From contig JAQWRY010000071.1 in assembly GCA_029243485.1 (NCBI GenBank), forward strand, positions 20,420 through 84,419: 64,000 bases of DNA. The letters run 5' to 3'. Both the position numbers and the translations under genes were made by a program. A model generated the notes under the pieces. It saw nothing but the letters and a program-made list of their open reading frames with translations. It made no database searches and was not told where the DNA came from. Of the stretch, positions 16,786 through 26,574 are shown piece by piece. Origin of the DNA: Candidatus Binatia bacterium (lineage in GTDB: Bacteria; Desulfobacterota; Binatia; UBA12015). Position 1 is the stretch's first letter. Each line of letters opens with the position of its first letter.

Positions 16786-18177
16786 GTGATCGGCGAGAAC
16801 CGCATCCTGCTCGCGGACAGCTACAAAGCCACGCACTGGCTTCAGTACCCGCCCGGCACCGAGCGCGTGTACTCGTACTTCGAGAGCCGGGGCGGTCTGT
16901 TCGACGAGATCGTGTTCTTCGGCCTCCAGTACGTGCTCGAGCGCTACCTCGCCGGGACCGTCGTGACGCGCGCCCACATCGAAGAGGCCGATGTCTTTTT
17001 CGGGGCTCACTTCGGCAACCCCGATCTGTTCCATCGCCGGGGCTGGGAGCACATCGTCGATGCACACGGGGGGCGGCTCCCGGTAGTCATCCGCGCGGTT
17101 CCCGAGGGCACTGCGGTACCGACCCGCAACGTTCTCTTCACCATCGAGAATACCGACCCCGAGTGCTTCTGGCTGACGAGCTATCTCGAAACGCTGCTCG
17201 TGCAGGTTTGGTACGGCTGCACCGTCGCGACGCTCTCGCGAGAGATGAAGCGGCTCATCGGCTCGTACCTCGAAGAGACCGGGGATCCCGCGGGGCTCGA
17301 GATGAAGCTGCAGGACTTCGGGTTCCGCGGCGTTTCGAGCGTGGAGTCGGCCGCGATCGGCGGCGCAGCGCACCTTGTGAACTTCCAGGGCACGGACAAC
17401 GTCGTGGGCGCACTGTTCGCAAAGGAGTACTACGGTGCGGACATGGCCGGTTTTTCGATCCCGGCGGCCGAGCACTCCACGCAGACGGCTTGGGGTCGCG
17501 AGGCGGAAGAGGCGGCATTCGCCCATATGCTCACGACGTTTCCCGCGGGTCTCGTCGCCGTCGTGAGCGATTCCTGGGACGTACGCAACGCCTGTCGGAA
17601 CCTTTGGGGGGATCGGCTGCGCGACCGCGTTCTCGAACGCGAGGGCACGTTGGTCGTGCGACCCGACTCGGGCGACCCACACCGCATGGTTCTGGACGTG
17701 CTCGAAATCCTCGGGGAGCGCTTTGGCACTGTGTTGAACCCGAAGGGCTACAAGCTTCTCCCGCCTCAGGTCGCGGTGATTCAGGGCGACGGCATCGACT
17801 ACGACGAGACCGTTCGCATCCTTACGACGCTTCGGAAGAACGGTTGGTCGACGGAGAACATCACGCTGGGCATGGGTGGCGCACTTTTGCAGCGGCTCGA
17901 TCGCGATACGCAGTCGTTCGCGTTCAAGTGCTCGGAGGTCGTGATCTCCGGTGAGCCTCGTGAAGTGTACAAGGATCCGGTGACGGACCCGGCGAAGGCG
18001 AGCAAGCGTGGACGCCTCGCGCTGATTCGTGACGAGGACGGACTCCGAACGGTCCCTGCGACGGACCCGCGCCCGGACGAGCTCGTCGAGGTCTTTCGCG
18101 ACGGCGAGGTCCGACTTCGTCACTCGTGGTCGGACGTGCGCGAACGCGCTAGCTTGCCGGAGTTCGTTCGCTCGTGA
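16786..18177 (+). CDS. nadV: nicotinamide phosphoribosyltransferase (NadV/NAMPT)
   Basis: A 463-residue enzyme converting nicotinamide and PRPP to nicotinamide mononucleotide in NAD+ salvage. The N-terminus ILLADSYKATHWLQYPPG, the core LQDFGFRGVSSVESAAIGGA, the catalytic-histidine segment SIPAAEHSTQTAWG (identical in layout to human NAMPT), VVSDSWDVRNAC, VVRPDSGDPHRMVLDVLE, and ITLGMGGALLQRLDRDTQ all match. GTG start at 16786 after GAAGGG. Its stop overlaps the uvrA start (GTGA), so NAD salvage is coupled to a repair gene. Confidence 0.95.
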   Translation: MIGENRILLADSYKATHWLQYPPGTERVYSYFESRGGLFDEIVFFGLQYVLERYLAGTVVTRAHIEEADVFFGAHFGNPDLFHRRGWEHIVDAHGGRLPVVIRAVPEGTAVPTRNVLFTIENTDPECFWLTSYLETLLVQVWYGCTVATLSREMKRLIGSYLEETGDPAGLEMKLQDFGFRGVSSVESAAIGGAAHLVNFQGTDNVVGALFAKEYYGADMAGFSIPAAEHSTQTAWGREAEEAAFAHMLTTFPAGLVAVVSDSWDVRNACRNLWGDRLRDRVLEREGTLVVRPDSGDPHRMVLDVLEILGERFGTVLNPKGYKLLPPQVAVIQGDGIDYDETVRILTTLRKNGWSTENITLGMGGALLQRLDRDTQSFAFKCSEVVISGEPREVYKDPVTDPAKASKRGRLALIRDEDGLRTVPATDPRPDELVEVFRDGEVRLRHSWSDVRERASLPEFVRS

Positions 18178-21100
18178 AGGAACCCATCCAGATCCGCGGC
18201 GCGCGGACCCACAATCTGCGCGAAGTCACGTGCGAGTTCCCGCCCGCCGTCCTGACGGTCGTGACCGGAGTCTCGGGTTCGGGGAAGTCGAGCCTGGTTT
18301 TCGACACGCTCTACGCCGAAGGCCAGCGCCGGTTCGTCCAGTCGATGTCGACCTACTCCCGGATGTTCCTCGAGCGGATGGAGCGACCAGACGTCGATTT
18401 CATCAGCAACATCCCGCCGGCGATCGCTCTCGCCCAGAAGAACACGATCCGAAACGCGCGCTCCACGGTTGGTACGATCACCGAGATCAACGACCACCTT
18501 CGGCTCGTCTACGCTCACGTGGGCGAGGCGACCTGTACCGCGTGTGGCGGTCGCGTCGCCCGCGACGATCCGCATACCGGTCTCCTGGACCTCGAAGCGA
18601 TGGGTGAGGGAACGGCCGTGCTCGTCGTGGCGCCCGTCGAGATCGCCGATCTCCCGCTCGAGAACGTGGCGACCGGGCTCCGGAAGCAGGGGTATCGGAG
18701 GCTGTGGATCGACGGGAAGGTGATCCGGCTCGACGAGGAGTCGGACGAGATCCCCGAACTGCCGAAGGCGGCGGAGACCGCGGCGGCCTACGGCGGTCGG
18801 CAGGTTCTGCCGGTCGTGATCGATCGCCTGACGATCGGGACCACACGCCAGGCTCGCTGCCGCGAGGCTCTCGAGGCTGCGTTTGCGCTCGCGCGGGGAC
18901 GAGCGCTGCTTGTTCCGCAGGACGGCGGCGACCCGCGCACGCTCGATCGACGCTTCACGTGCCGTGACTGCGGACTCGAGCGCGGCGAGCTCGTGCCACA
19001 TCTCTTTTCGTTCAACAGCCCGCTCGGGGCGTGTCCCGAGTGCCAGGGATTCGGTCGCGTCGCCGGGCTGGATCTCGACAAGGTCATCCCCGATCCGCGC
19101 GTGAGTCTGGATGAGGGGGCGGTCGCGCCGTGGACGACGCCGTCGGGCGAAGAGATGTGGGAGCGGATGCTCGCGGCGGCGAAGGATCACGGCATCCGGA
19201 CGAAAGTTCCGTGGAAAGAGCTTCGCGACGAAGAGAAGGCGTTCGTGCTCGACGGAGAGCCGACCGGTGGCCCGCCTCTCAAGGGACGTCGGAAACGCTT
19301 CAAGGGAGTGCACGGCTTCTTCCGCTGGCTCGAACGCAAGCGCTATCGAACTCACGTTCGCGTCCTGATCGCGCGCTACCGAGGGTACACACCGTGCGGT
19401 GTTTGTTTGGGCGCTCGGCTTCAGCCCGACGCACTCGCAGTTCGAGTCGGTGGGTGGAACATCGCCGAACTCACCGAGCGACCGATCGCCGAAGCGCTCA
19501 CGTGGGCCGACACGATCGCTGCGGACCCCCGGATCTCAGCGCGCGCGGCGACGCTCCTCTCAGAGGTCCGCAGTCGCCTCGGCTACCTGATGGAGGTAGG
19601 TCTCGACTATCTCACGCTCGGGAGGCAGGCGCGCACGCTGTCCGGGGGCGAAGCGCAGCGCATTCACCTCGCGAGTGCGCTCGGCTCGGCCCTCACCGAC
19701 ACGCTCTATTGCCTCGATGAGCCGACCGTCGGCCTGCATGCGCGAGACTCGGCGCGTCTCCTCGGAGTCCTCCGGGGACTGACCGAGGCCGGCAACACTG
19801 TAGTCGTGGTCGAGCACGACCCGTCGCTCATCGAAGGGGCCGACAACGTCATCGATCTGGGCCCCGGCGGTGGTGCCGGGGGGGGGCAGGTGCTCTACGC
19901 CGGTCCGCCCGAAGGTCTGCCTAAGGACACGAGTACCACGGCACGCTTTCTCGAGGTGCGCGGAGACGACGACACGGTTCCGCAGCGCGGCGCGGGGAAG
20001 GCCGGCGTCAGGATCGAAGGGGCGCGGGAGAACAACCTCCAGAACGTGACGGTCACGATTCCCGCCAAGAGGCTCGTCTGCCTCACGGGCGTCTCGGGCT
20101 CGGGCAAGTCGTCGCTCGCAGAGCAGGTTCTCTACAACGGCCATCTGCGCGAACAGGGTGAGGGTGTCGAGGCGGGTGCTTGTGACGCGATCCGTGGTCT
20201 CGAGGCCTTCGACGAGGTCGTCTTGATGAACCAGGCACCGGCCGGACGGTCGAGTCGGTCGAACGCGGCGACCTACCTGAAAGCGTACGACGAGATCCGC
20301 AAGCTCCTCGCCGCGACCACCGCTGCGAGGCAGGAGGGAATTCCGGCCGGGCACTTCTCATTCAATTCGAATGGCGGCCGGTGCGAAGAATGCGGCGGCA
20401 TGGGCACGGTCACACTCGAGATGCACTTCATGGCCGACCTCGAAGTTGCGTGCGAGCAATGCTCCGGGACGCGGTTCAAGCCGCACGTGCTCGAGGTGCG
20501 CTATCGCGGTCGCAACGTGAACGAGATCCTCGGGCTCACGATCGACGAAGCCCGGGAGTTCTTCTCGGAACGGCCGCGGATTCGGGACCGCTTTGCGGCG
20601 CTCTCGCTCGTGGGCCTCGGCTACATCACGCTCGGGCAGGCGACGTCGACGCTATCGGGGGGTGAGGCGCAGCGCCTCAAGCTCGCGAGTTTCATCGACG
20701 CGGGTAACACGGCACAGCGGCTTCTGATCTTCGATGAACCGACAACCGGGCTTCACCTCTCCGACGTCGCCCGCCTGGTACGCGTCCTGCACGATCTGGT
20801 GGATCGCGGGAACACGATTCTGGTCGTAGAGCATAACCTCGATTTCATAGCGGCGGCCGACTGGGTGATCGACCTGGGCCCCGGAGGTGGCGACCGCGGC
20901 GGACAGCTCGTTGGCGAGGGAACGCCGCGAGACCTCGCGTGCGGCGGTGGAACGCCGACGGCAGACGCGCTCGCGGAGATCTTCGGTACGCCGACGGTTG
21001 CCCGGGACCCGAAGCCGGCGCCGAAGACGAAGGTCGCTCGGGCGCCCAAGCCTGCGCCGAAGAAGAAGGCCGCACCGAGGAGGAAGCCGGCGGCAAAGAA

Positions 21101-21206
21101 GAAGATCACGTCCAAGCCGAAGGCGACCGCCAAGAAGAAATCTACGAGCAGCAAGAAGACCGGCAGCACCAAGGCGGCGAGTGCGAGCCGCTCGGGGGCG
21201 CAGTGA
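18174..21206 (+). CDS. uvrA: excinuclease ABC subunit A (UvrA-like) with Lys/Pro/Ala-rich tail
   Basis: A 1010-residue UvrA with two ABC ATPase modules. Walker A motifs are [19 protein letters not shown] and [16 protein letters not shown]; signatures are [17 protein letters not shown] and [15 protein letters not shown]. Zinc modules are CRDCG with CPECQGFG and CEECGGMG with CEQCSGTRF. Both D-loops ([26 protein letters not shown]) are intact. The DNA-binding region differs from the E. coli type ([32 protein letters not shown]), so this may be a divergent paralogue. The last 60 or so residues are a histone H1-like tail of [20 protein letters not shown] repeats. GTG start coupled to nadV. Confidence 0.92.
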   Translation: MKEPIQIRGARTHNLREVTCEFPPAVLTVVTGVSGSGKSSLVFDTLYAEGQRRFVQSMSTYSRMFLERMERPDVDFISNIPPAIALAQKNTIRNARSTVGTITEINDHLRLVYAHVGEATCTACGGRVARDDPHTGLLDLEAMGEGTAVLVVAPVEIADLPLENVATGLRKQGYRRLWIDGKVIRLDEESDEIPELPKAAETAAAYGGRQVLPVVIDRLTIGTTRQARCREALEAAFALARGRALLVPQDGGDPRTLDRRFTCRDCGLERGELVPHLFSFNSPLGACPECQGFGRVAGLDLDKVIPDPRVSLDEGAVAPWTTPSGEEMWERMLAAAKDHGIRTKVPWKELRDEEKAFVLDGEPTGGPPLKGRRKRFKGVHGFFRWLERKRYRTHVRVLIARYRGYTPCGVCLGARLQPDALAVRVGGWNIAELTERPIAEALTWADTIAADPRISARAATLLSEVRSRLGYLMEVGLDYLTLGRQARTLSGGEAQRIHLASALGSALTDTLYCLDEPTVGLHARDSARLLGVLRGLTEAGNTVVVVEHDPSLIEGADNVIDLGPGGGAGGGQVLYAGPPEGLPKDTSTTARFLEVRGDDDTVPQRGAGKAGVRIEGARENNLQNVTVTIPAKRLVCLTGVSGSGKSSLAEQVLYNGHLREQGEGVEAGACDAIRGLEAFDEVVLMNQAPAGRSSRSNAATYLKAYDEIRKLLAATTAARQEGIPAGHFSFNSNGGRCEECGGMGTVTLEMHFMADLEVACEQCSGTRFKPHVLEVRYRGRNVNEILGLTIDEAREFFSERPRIRDRFAALSLVGLGYITLGQATSTLSGGEAQRLKLASFIDAGNTAQRLLIFDEPTTGLHLSDVARLVRVLHDLVDRGNTILVVEHNLDFIAAADWVIDLGPGGGDRGGQLVGEGTPRDLACGGGTPTADALAEIFGTPTVARDPKPAPKTKVARAPKPAPKKKAAPRRKPAAKKKITSKPKATAKKKSTSSKKTGSTKAASASRSGAQ

Positions 21207-21755
21207 GAACGACTCGACTCGTTCTTTCGCTTTCCCCGCTGGTTTCGCTCGCGTTGACCAGGTGCTGAGACGACGCGACGACGCTCACGACCGCCGGCGT
21301 GCAGACGCTCGAGTTCGCTGACGCGACGCGGGAGCGGATCATCCCGGTCGACCTGTGGTGCCCGACGCCGGATTCGTCGCCGAACCTCCTCGCTCTGGCG
21401 GGCATTTTCTTGGCGCGTGCGCGCCGTCTTTGCGATGGCGCCCGCGGTCGGGCAGGCGTTCGATCAAGAAGGACTCTCGTCGGTCGGGATTCCGGTGCAC
21501 ATCGTCGGTTCACGAGGCGATGAGCTCACGCGATTCGAGTTGAATGCGGCGCACTACGCGAGTGAACTACCCGCAGCGCAACTCACGGTCGTGCACCCGG
21601 GCGGCCACTTCGTGTGCACGTCGTCCTGCAACGATCTGGGACGCGGGGTCGCTTCGCTCGTGTGTTTCGATCCGGATCCCGCGACCGATCGACGGACGGT
21701 GCACGAGCAAATCGCCGCGGAGGGGGTGCGCTTCTTTCGACGCGAGCTGGACTAG
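21203..21755 (+). pseudogene. broken dienelactone-hydrolase-like lipoprotein
   Basis: A GTG overlapping the uvrA stop opens a signal-like peptide (RLVLSLSPLVSLALTRC) that hits TGA right at the expected lipobox; the same frame goes on as AGVQTLEFADATRERIIPVDLW, the N-terminus of predicted dienelactone hydrolases. Near 21400 the middle of the gene is missing and another frame continues with VGIPVHIVGSRGDELTRFEL, VVHPGGHFVCTSSCNDLG and VHEQIAAEGVRFFRRELD, the family's C-terminus. One nonsense codon and one large internal deletion inactivate it. Confidence 0.75.
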
Positions 21756-21764
21756 CGGGCCGCG

Positions 21765-21899
21765 CTAGGCGTCGGTCGCGCGAAGGCAGAGGGTCGTGAT
21801 GTCGTCTGTCTGCGGCGACGTTTTCCGGTGGGAACAAATCTCTGCGCGTAGGCGTTCCTCGCCGAACTGCTCGCCGGTAGGATTCTCTGATGCGGTCAT
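21765..21899 (-). pseudogene. C-terminal remnant of a SpoIIE/RsbU-type protein phosphatase
   Basis: The minus strand reads MTASENPTGEQFGEERLRAE, then KTSPQTDDITTLCLRATDA and stop. The pieces match the end of PP2C-like SpoIIE domains (TEA-NPxGExFGxxRL and the metal-binding PQTDDITLLVLR), but some 30 residues between them and everything upstream are gone. Between this remnant and the TetR remnant (21900-22099) no gene can be assigned. Confidence 0.6.
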
Positions 21900-22099
21900 C
21901 CCACAAGCCGGAATCGAGGTAGCCGTACGCGCCGAGTCGCTTGCTTAGCGTGGTCCCGGCCGTGCGTGCCGGGGTACGGAATCGTCACGATGGGACCCGG
22001 AGACATCGAGCGCTGCCTCGCTGCCGTCGATCGAGCCGCTTGAACCAAACGCGAGTAAAAGCTGGCGTTGTATGGCCAGGTAAAGCAGCGTCCCGGTCC

Positions 22100-22366
22100 A
22101 TGCCGGGAAAGCCCGCCACCACCCTTCGGAAGCGATCGCGTCAGGCGCGTTCATGCGCGCTGGTCGACGCTGTCCTCGAAGCCGCGGCGCGGGTGCTCGT
22201 CGAACAGGGCTACGAGTACGCGACGACGAATCGGACCTCGCGAGCTTCATCGTGTCGAGATCCTTGGAATCACTGACACACGGTGCCGTGCTCCATCACT
22301 CGCCTCTGTTGCAGGAGCTCGAACTCGCCGAAGAGATGACCGAACTACTATTTCGATACCTGGAGC
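22100..22366 (+). pseudogene. TetR-family regulator remnant with internal deletion
   Basis: From ATG 22100 the frame reads RKRSRQARSCALVDAVLEAA and ARVLVEQGYEYATTNR, the start of a TetR helix-turn-helix. It then jumps directly, in another frame, to LASFIVSRSLESLTHGAVLH and ELAEEMTELLFRYLE, the C-terminal helices of the same family. About 110 codons in the middle, including the recognition helix, are missing. It cannot bind DNA. Confidence 0.75.
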
Positions 22367-22377
22367 GCGGAGCGCGA

Positions 22378-22833
22378 TCAGGCCATCTCGACCTGGTGCA
22401 GCTCGACGCCGGTGTGATGGATGATGTCTTCGACGGTCGTGAGCTTGTACGGCTTCTCGAAGTAGATCGCGCGGATGCCGGTATTCACCAGGGTCTTCAG
22501 GCAGTGGATGCAGGGCGAATGGGTGATGTAGATCGCCGCGTCCTTGATCGACGTCCCATTCTTTGCCGCCTGTGCGATCGCGTTGATCTCGGCGTGAATT
22601 GTCCGGTAACAGTTCTCTTCCATGTCGCCGGTCGGCGTCTCGGACTTGTAGATGAGACACCCGAGTTCGTGGCAGTGCGGCATCCCGGAGGGTGCCCCAT
22701 TGTAGCCGGTAGCGAGGATGCTCTTGTCGCGAACGATGGTCGCCCCGACCTTGGCCCGCGTGCACGTCGATCGCTCGGCGACGTCTCGGGTGATGGTCAG
22801 GAAGTACTGGTCCCAGCTCAGGCGGTCACTCAC
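22378..22833 (-). CDS. deoxycytidylate (dCMP) deaminase
   Basis: A 151-residue zinc enzyme that deaminates dCMP to dUMP for thymidylate synthesis (ComEB/DCTD type). Seen: SWDQYFLTITRDVAERSTC, KVGATIVRDKSILATGYNGA, the zinc/catalytic motif TIHAEINAIAQAA and the second zinc motif THSPCIHCLKTLVNTG. The GTG start at 22833 has no strong ribosome site but overlaps the protease stop as GTGA, which supports it through translational coupling. Longer ORF versions are readthrough of the protease's antisense-like frame. Confidence 0.9.
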   Translation of the reverse strand: MSDRLSWDQYFLTITRDVAERSTCTRAKVGATIVRDKSILATGYNGAPSGMPHCHELGCLIYKSETPTGDMEENCYRTIHAEINAIAQAAKNGTSIKDAAIYITHSPCIHCLKTLVNTGIRAIYFEKPYKLTTVEDIIHHTGVELHQVEMA

Positions 22834-23903
22834 GTGGAGGTTGGTACAACAGCCGGCTCCTGGATGGAAACGTCTACGGACTGCAGGCTCGAAGAGGTCG
22901 GAGCGCGCTCCCTCGGGTGCCGCTGCTCCTGAGGCGCGCGGTCGCCGGCGAAGTCCTCTGCGGTGACGAAGTCCAGAGGGATGGGCATGAATGTGAGTAC
23001 GAACATCGCGATCGTCGCCCACGCGGCTTTCCGCCGGAAGGGGTCGAGTGGCGTGTTGGCGTCGACGGTGTCGGGATGGTCGACCTTCAGGATGAACGCC
23101 AGCATGAAGGCCCAGAGGAGCCAGCCCTCCCAGCCGTAGAACCCGAGGCCGATCACGCCGACCAGCACCGCGCGCGAGATGGTGCGGTGGCGCTTGCCGC
23201 AGAGCGCGTAAACTACGTGGCCGCCATCGAGCTGGCCTACCGGCAACAGGTTCAAGAACGTCACGAACAGCCCGAACCAACCGGCAAGCGCGATCGGATG
23301 CAGGATGACGGTGACGCTATCGGGGTCGACGCCGAGCACCAGGCGGCTCAGGAACTCGAACAAGAGCGAGTTGCCGAAGGTGATTCCGACGCTCATCTCG
23401 TCGGGGATGGGCAAGGCGCCGGGCATGGGTCGCACCTCGGAAAGAGCGAGGCCCACCACGACGGCCGGAACCGCGACCACCATCCCGGCCCACGGCCCGG
23501 CCGCGCCGACGTCGAACAGGGCCCTTCGCGAGCGCGGCATGCCATGCATCCGGATGAACGCGCCGAACGTTCCGACGAGGATCGGCGGTCCCGGAATGAA
23601 GAACGGAAGGCTCGTCGGAATGCCATGCCACCGGGCGAGGAAATAGTGGCCGAACTCGTGGCTCAGAAGGATTGCGAGCAGGGTCAGCGAGAACGGGAAG
23701 CCCGCCGTGAAGGCCCATGGGGAGGAGAAGGGGTCGACTCCGGCGTCGAAAGAGCCCGCGAGAGTCGTCGTCGCGAGCGTGGCGCCGAACAGGATCAGGT
23801 TCCAGCGCGGCGAGCGCTTCTGTGCACTCACGACGTCGAGGGGTCGCTCGATTTCGGCTTCGGTCGGCTCCGGCCGTGGGCTCTGAAATTGGGAGGGGTC
23901 CAT
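22830..23903 (-). CDS. site-2 protease family (M50) membrane metalloprotease
   Basis: A 357-residue multi-pass protein with the zinc motif LLSHEFGHYFLARWHG (HExxH) inside a membrane segment and the third-ligand motif NLLPVGQLDGGHVVYAL (NxxPxxxLDG). About seven to eight membrane helices; no PDZ domain, unlike RseP. Such enzymes cut transmembrane segments of anti-sigma factors or other membrane proteins; no local sigma factor marks the substrate. A charged C-terminal tail follows the last helix. ATG at 23903. Coupled to the dCMP deaminase downstream. Confidence 0.88.
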   Translation of the reverse strand: MDPSQFQSPRPEPTEAEIERPLDVVSAQKRSPRWNLILFGATLATTTLAGSFDAGVDPFSSPWAFTAGFPFSLTLLAILLSHEFGHYFLARWHGIPTSLPFFIPGPPILVGTFGAFIRMHGMPRSRRALFDVGAAGPWAGMVVAVPAVVVGLALSEVRPMPGALPIPDEMSVGITFGNSLLFEFLSRLVLGVDPDSVTVILHPIALAGWFGLFVTFLNLLPVGQLDGGHVVYALCGKRHRTISRAVLVGVIGLGFYGWEGWLLWAFMLAFILKVDHPDTVDANTPLDPFRRKAAWATIAMFVLTFMPIPLDFVTAEDFAGDRAPQEQRHPRERAPTSSSLQSVDVSIQEPAVVPTST

Positions 23904-24007
23904 GACGGTGGTTCTTCAACGGTACGCGCGAGTCGGGGGCCAAGGAATCGGGGATCTGCCAAGCGGCCCCCGGGGGCGTGAGAGGCTGATCCTTGTGCCC
24001 GAACGGA

Positions 24008-24994
24008 TCAGCGCCGGGATTTCTTGGTCGATTCCGCTTCGAGCCGCTCGAGGATCGCGCCCGCCAGGAGCGGGAAGAGTAGCTCGTGGTGGCCGGTAAT
24101 CCGCAGTCCCTTGCCTCCGGCGGCGGTCGGCCGGGAGACCACGTTTACACCCGGGCGGTAGTGGCGCAGGAAGTCGAGGTCGAGCGTGACGAGAGGGCGG
24201 ACTTTGTGGCCGAGATTGCGGGCGAGGTTCAGTGCCTTCACGAAGACCTCGGGCAGGACGACGGCGGAGCCGAGATTCACGTACACGCCGCCCGCGAGAC
24301 CGGCGACGACCTCGGCGAGTCGGTGGAAGTCCCGCAAGCTGGTTTTGCCGATCGCCGCACCGTCGGCGCCGGGGTGCATGTGAATGATGTCCGTTCCGAT
24401 GGCGACGTGGACCGTCACGGGGACCTCCAGGCGTGCACCCGCCGCGAGGATGCTCAGTTCGCGGTGCGGGTAGCGCCCCTTCTGGATGTGCTCGCCAATC
24501 GCCTCGCCGAGCCCGCGGTTCGCCTTCGCGCCCTGTCGGATCACTTTGTTGAGCACGGCGCCCGTCTCGCGGGCCATGCCGAACTTGCCCTTGTCGAGAC
24601 CCGGTCCTACGTCCTCGGACGTCTTGCCGACCGCGGCGAGCTCGAAGTCGTGAATGATCCCGGCGCCGTTCATGGCGACCGAAGTGATCACGCCGCGCTC
24701 CATTAGGTCGATGATCATCGGAGACAGGCCCACCTTGATCGGGTGGGCGCCCATTCCGAGGGCGACGCCCCGACCTTTTAGGCGAGACTTGGTGATCGCG
24801 TCGACGGCGTAGCGCAGATCCTCGCCGGCGAGGATGTTGGGGATGCGGTCCAACCACTCGGCGAACGAGAGGCCGGGTTCCAGTTTCCGCCCGACTTCGC
24901 CCGCGGCGACCTTGCTCGGGCGCCCGCCGAGCGGGTAGGTCTTCGCTCGCTTCACATCGAGCTTCGGTCGGGCGGGTGGCTTGAGGGCCTTCAC
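24008..24994 (-). CDS. conserved protein resembling deoxyhypusine synthase, coupled to gmhA
   Basis: A 328-residue cytoplasmic protein. Highly patterned segments include GMGAHPIKVGLSPMIIDLME, ITSVAMNGAGIIHDFELA, VPVTVHVAIGTDIIHMHPGA, GGVYVNLGSAVVLPEVFVKA and LARNLGHKVRPLVTLDLDFL. The GxGAHxIK, NGAGxxHDxE and TVHVAIGTDxxH patterns recall the NAD-binding deoxyhypusine-synthase fold, but bacteria lack hypusine, so another reaction on an NAD-linked substrate is likely. The GTG start at 24994 overlaps the gmhA stop (GTGA). A link to heptose or LPS metabolism is inferred from that coupling only. Confidence 0.7.
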   Translation of the reverse strand: MKALKPPARPKLDVKRAKTYPLGGRPSKVAAGEVGRKLEPGLSFAEWLDRIPNILAGEDLRYAVDAITKSRLKGRGVALGMGAHPIKVGLSPMIIDLMERGVITSVAMNGAGIIHDFELAAVGKTSEDVGPGLDKGKFGMARETGAVLNKVIRQGAKANRGLGEAIGEHIQKGRYPHRELSILAAGARLEVPVTVHVAIGTDIIHMHPGADGAAIGKTSLRDFHRLAEVVAGLAGGVYVNLGSAVVLPEVFVKALNLARNLGHKVRPLVTLDLDFLRHYRPGVNVVSRPTAAGGKGLRITGHHELLFPLLAGAILERLEAESTKKSRR

Positions 24995-25590
24995 GCGTGT
25001 CCGCCCTTGTCGTACTCGGCGGGGAAGAGCTGCCGATCGACGAGATCGCAGAGGACGTGCGACGCGAGAATGTGGCACTCCTGAATGCGAGGGACCTCGC
25101 GTGTTGCGGATACGTTGAGGAGGAAGTCGACCTGGTCGCGCATCGCGCCACCGTCACCGCCGGTCATCCCCACGACGAAGAGACCGACCTTTCCGCAGGC
25201 GTCGATCGCTCGTAGGACGTTCTTGGACCCGCCGCTCGTCGAGATTGCGATGGCGACGTCGCCGGCCTGGCCGAGAGCCTCGATCTGCTTGGAGAAGATC
25301 TCGTCGAAGCTGTAGTCGTTGCCGATCGCAGTGATCGCGGACGTGTCCGTCGTGAGCGCGATCGCCGGCAGTGGGCGTCGCTCGATCATGAAGCGGTTCG
25401 TGAACTCAGCGGCGATGTGTTGAGCGTCCGCCGCGCTGCCGCCGTTGCCGAAGAGGAAGACCTTGTGGCCCTGATTGATCGTGTCGGCGATCAGCCGAGC
25501 GACTTTGGCAAGGTTTGCTTCGTGTTCCGCCAGAAATTGCTCCTTGGCGCGAATCGACTCGGCAAACGAGCGACGGATGACTGCTTCCAT
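24991..25590 (-). CDS. gmhA: phosphoheptose isomerase (sedoheptulose-7-phosphate isomerase)
   Basis: A 199-residue SIS-domain enzyme making D-glycero-D-manno-heptose 7-phosphate, the first step of LPS inner-core heptose synthesis. Seen: KVFLFGNGGSAADAQHIAAE, ALTTDTSAITAIGNDYSFDE, AIAISTSGGSKNVLRAI and the C-terminal zinc-ligand helix RIQECHILASHVLCDLV. Full length for the family. Other heptose genes (hldE, gmhB) are not in the window. It is followed by a coupled gene of unknown function. Confidence 0.93.
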   Translation of the reverse strand: MEAVIRRSFAESIRAKEQFLAEHEANLAKVARLIADTINQGHKVFLFGNGGSAADAQHIAAEFTNRFMIERRPLPAIALTTDTSAITAIGNDYSFDEIFSKQIEALGQAGDVAIAISTSGGSKNVLRAIDACGKVGLFVVGMTGGDGGAMRDQVDFLLNVSATREVPRIQECHILASHVLCDLVDRQLFPAEYDKGGHA

Positions 25591-25703
25591 CGTCTGATCT
25601 TACGGGCTCTCGGGCCAGGCTGCCACTCGCCGGGGTCGCGTCGCGAAGCGGCATTGACGCGCCTTCTCCTCTAGCCGTAGTCTCGAACGAGGAGGATGAG
25701 GTC

Positions 25704-26573
25704 ATGACTGCGTTCGATGGTTTCGAGGCTCTTCGCGTAAACGTCGTCCATGGGGTGGCTTGGGTCACGCTAGACCACCCACCGATCAATCTCCTCGATG
25801 AGATCCTGTTCGCCGACTTGTCCCGATTGGTCGGCGAGCTCGAGCAGGACTCTGCGATTCGCGTGCTGGTCTTCCAGAGCGCCGACCCCGACTTCTTCAT
25901 CGCGCACGCCGATGTGGAGTGGATCCTCCGCTTCCCCGACGCGTCTTCGGAACAGGCCACCAAGCCGAATCCCTTCGTGCAGCTGATGGAGAGGATTCGC
26001 CGCATGCCGAAGATCTCGATCGGGATGGTCGCGGGCATCGCGCGTGGCGGCGGCTCGGAGTTCCTCCTGTCGCTCGACATGCGATTCGCCGCTCGCTCCA
26101 AGGCGCTCTTGAGCCAGCCCGAGGGCGCTCTGGGGATCATCCCCGGCGGCGGCGGCACGCAGCGGCTCGCCGAACTGGTCGGACGCGCCCGCGCCCTCGA
26201 GATCGTGCTCGGTTGCGGCGATATAGACGCGGAGGAGGCCGCGCAGATCGGCTACGTGAACAAGGTCTTTGCCGACGACGATCTACTGCCGTTCGTTCGC
26301 TCCTTGTCGGAGCGCATCTCGGCTCTGTCGCCGTCGGTCGTCCGGCTGACGAAGGAAGCCGTGGATGCAGCGAAGCCGGCTCCGACATCTGGATTGGTCG
26401 CGGAGACGAACTTGTTCAACCAGGTCGTGGCATTGCCTGAAGCCCGCAACAGCATGGCCGCCTTTCTCGAGGCGGGCGGGCAGACACGCGAGATGGAGCT
26501 GCGTCTGGGCGCTCGGATCGCGGACCTCAGCCGACAGCCGCTCGTTCGTACCCGCGCAAAGCGAGCATCCTGA
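25704..26573 (+). CDS. enoyl-CoA hydratase/isomerase family protein
   Basis: A 289-residue crotonase-fold protein. The oxyanion-hole segment is IARGGGSEFLLSLDMRFAAR and the second catalytic region QPEGALGIIPGGGGTQRL; both positions corresponding to the two crotonase glutamates are Glu, so hydration of enoyl-CoA is possible. VTLDHPPINLLDEIL and RALEIVLGCGDIDAEEAAQI complete the fold. The acyl chain is unknown. It begins an apparent operon with a thioesterase and a quinone oxidoreductase-like gene, and is divergent from gmhA. Confidence 0.9.
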   Translation: MTAFDGFEALRVNVVHGVAWVTLDHPPINLLDEILFADLSRLVGELEQDSAIRVLVFQSADPDFFIAHADVEWILRFPDASSEQATKPNPFVQLMERIRRMPKISIGMVAGIARGGGSEFLLSLDMRFAARSKALLSQPEGALGIIPGGGGTQRLAELVGRARALEIVLGCGDIDAEEAAQIGYVNKVFADDDLLPFVRSLSERISALSPSVVRLTKEAVDAAKPAPTSGLVAETNLFNQVVALPEARNSMAAFLEAGGQTREMELRLGARIADLSRQPLVRTRAKRAS

Positions 26574-26574
26574 G

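Noticed and set aside
15065..17065. 666-codon minus-strand ORF as one long protein
   Set aside because: Only the last 224 codons (PgeF) have family motifs; the rest is antisense to the HEAT and nadV genes.
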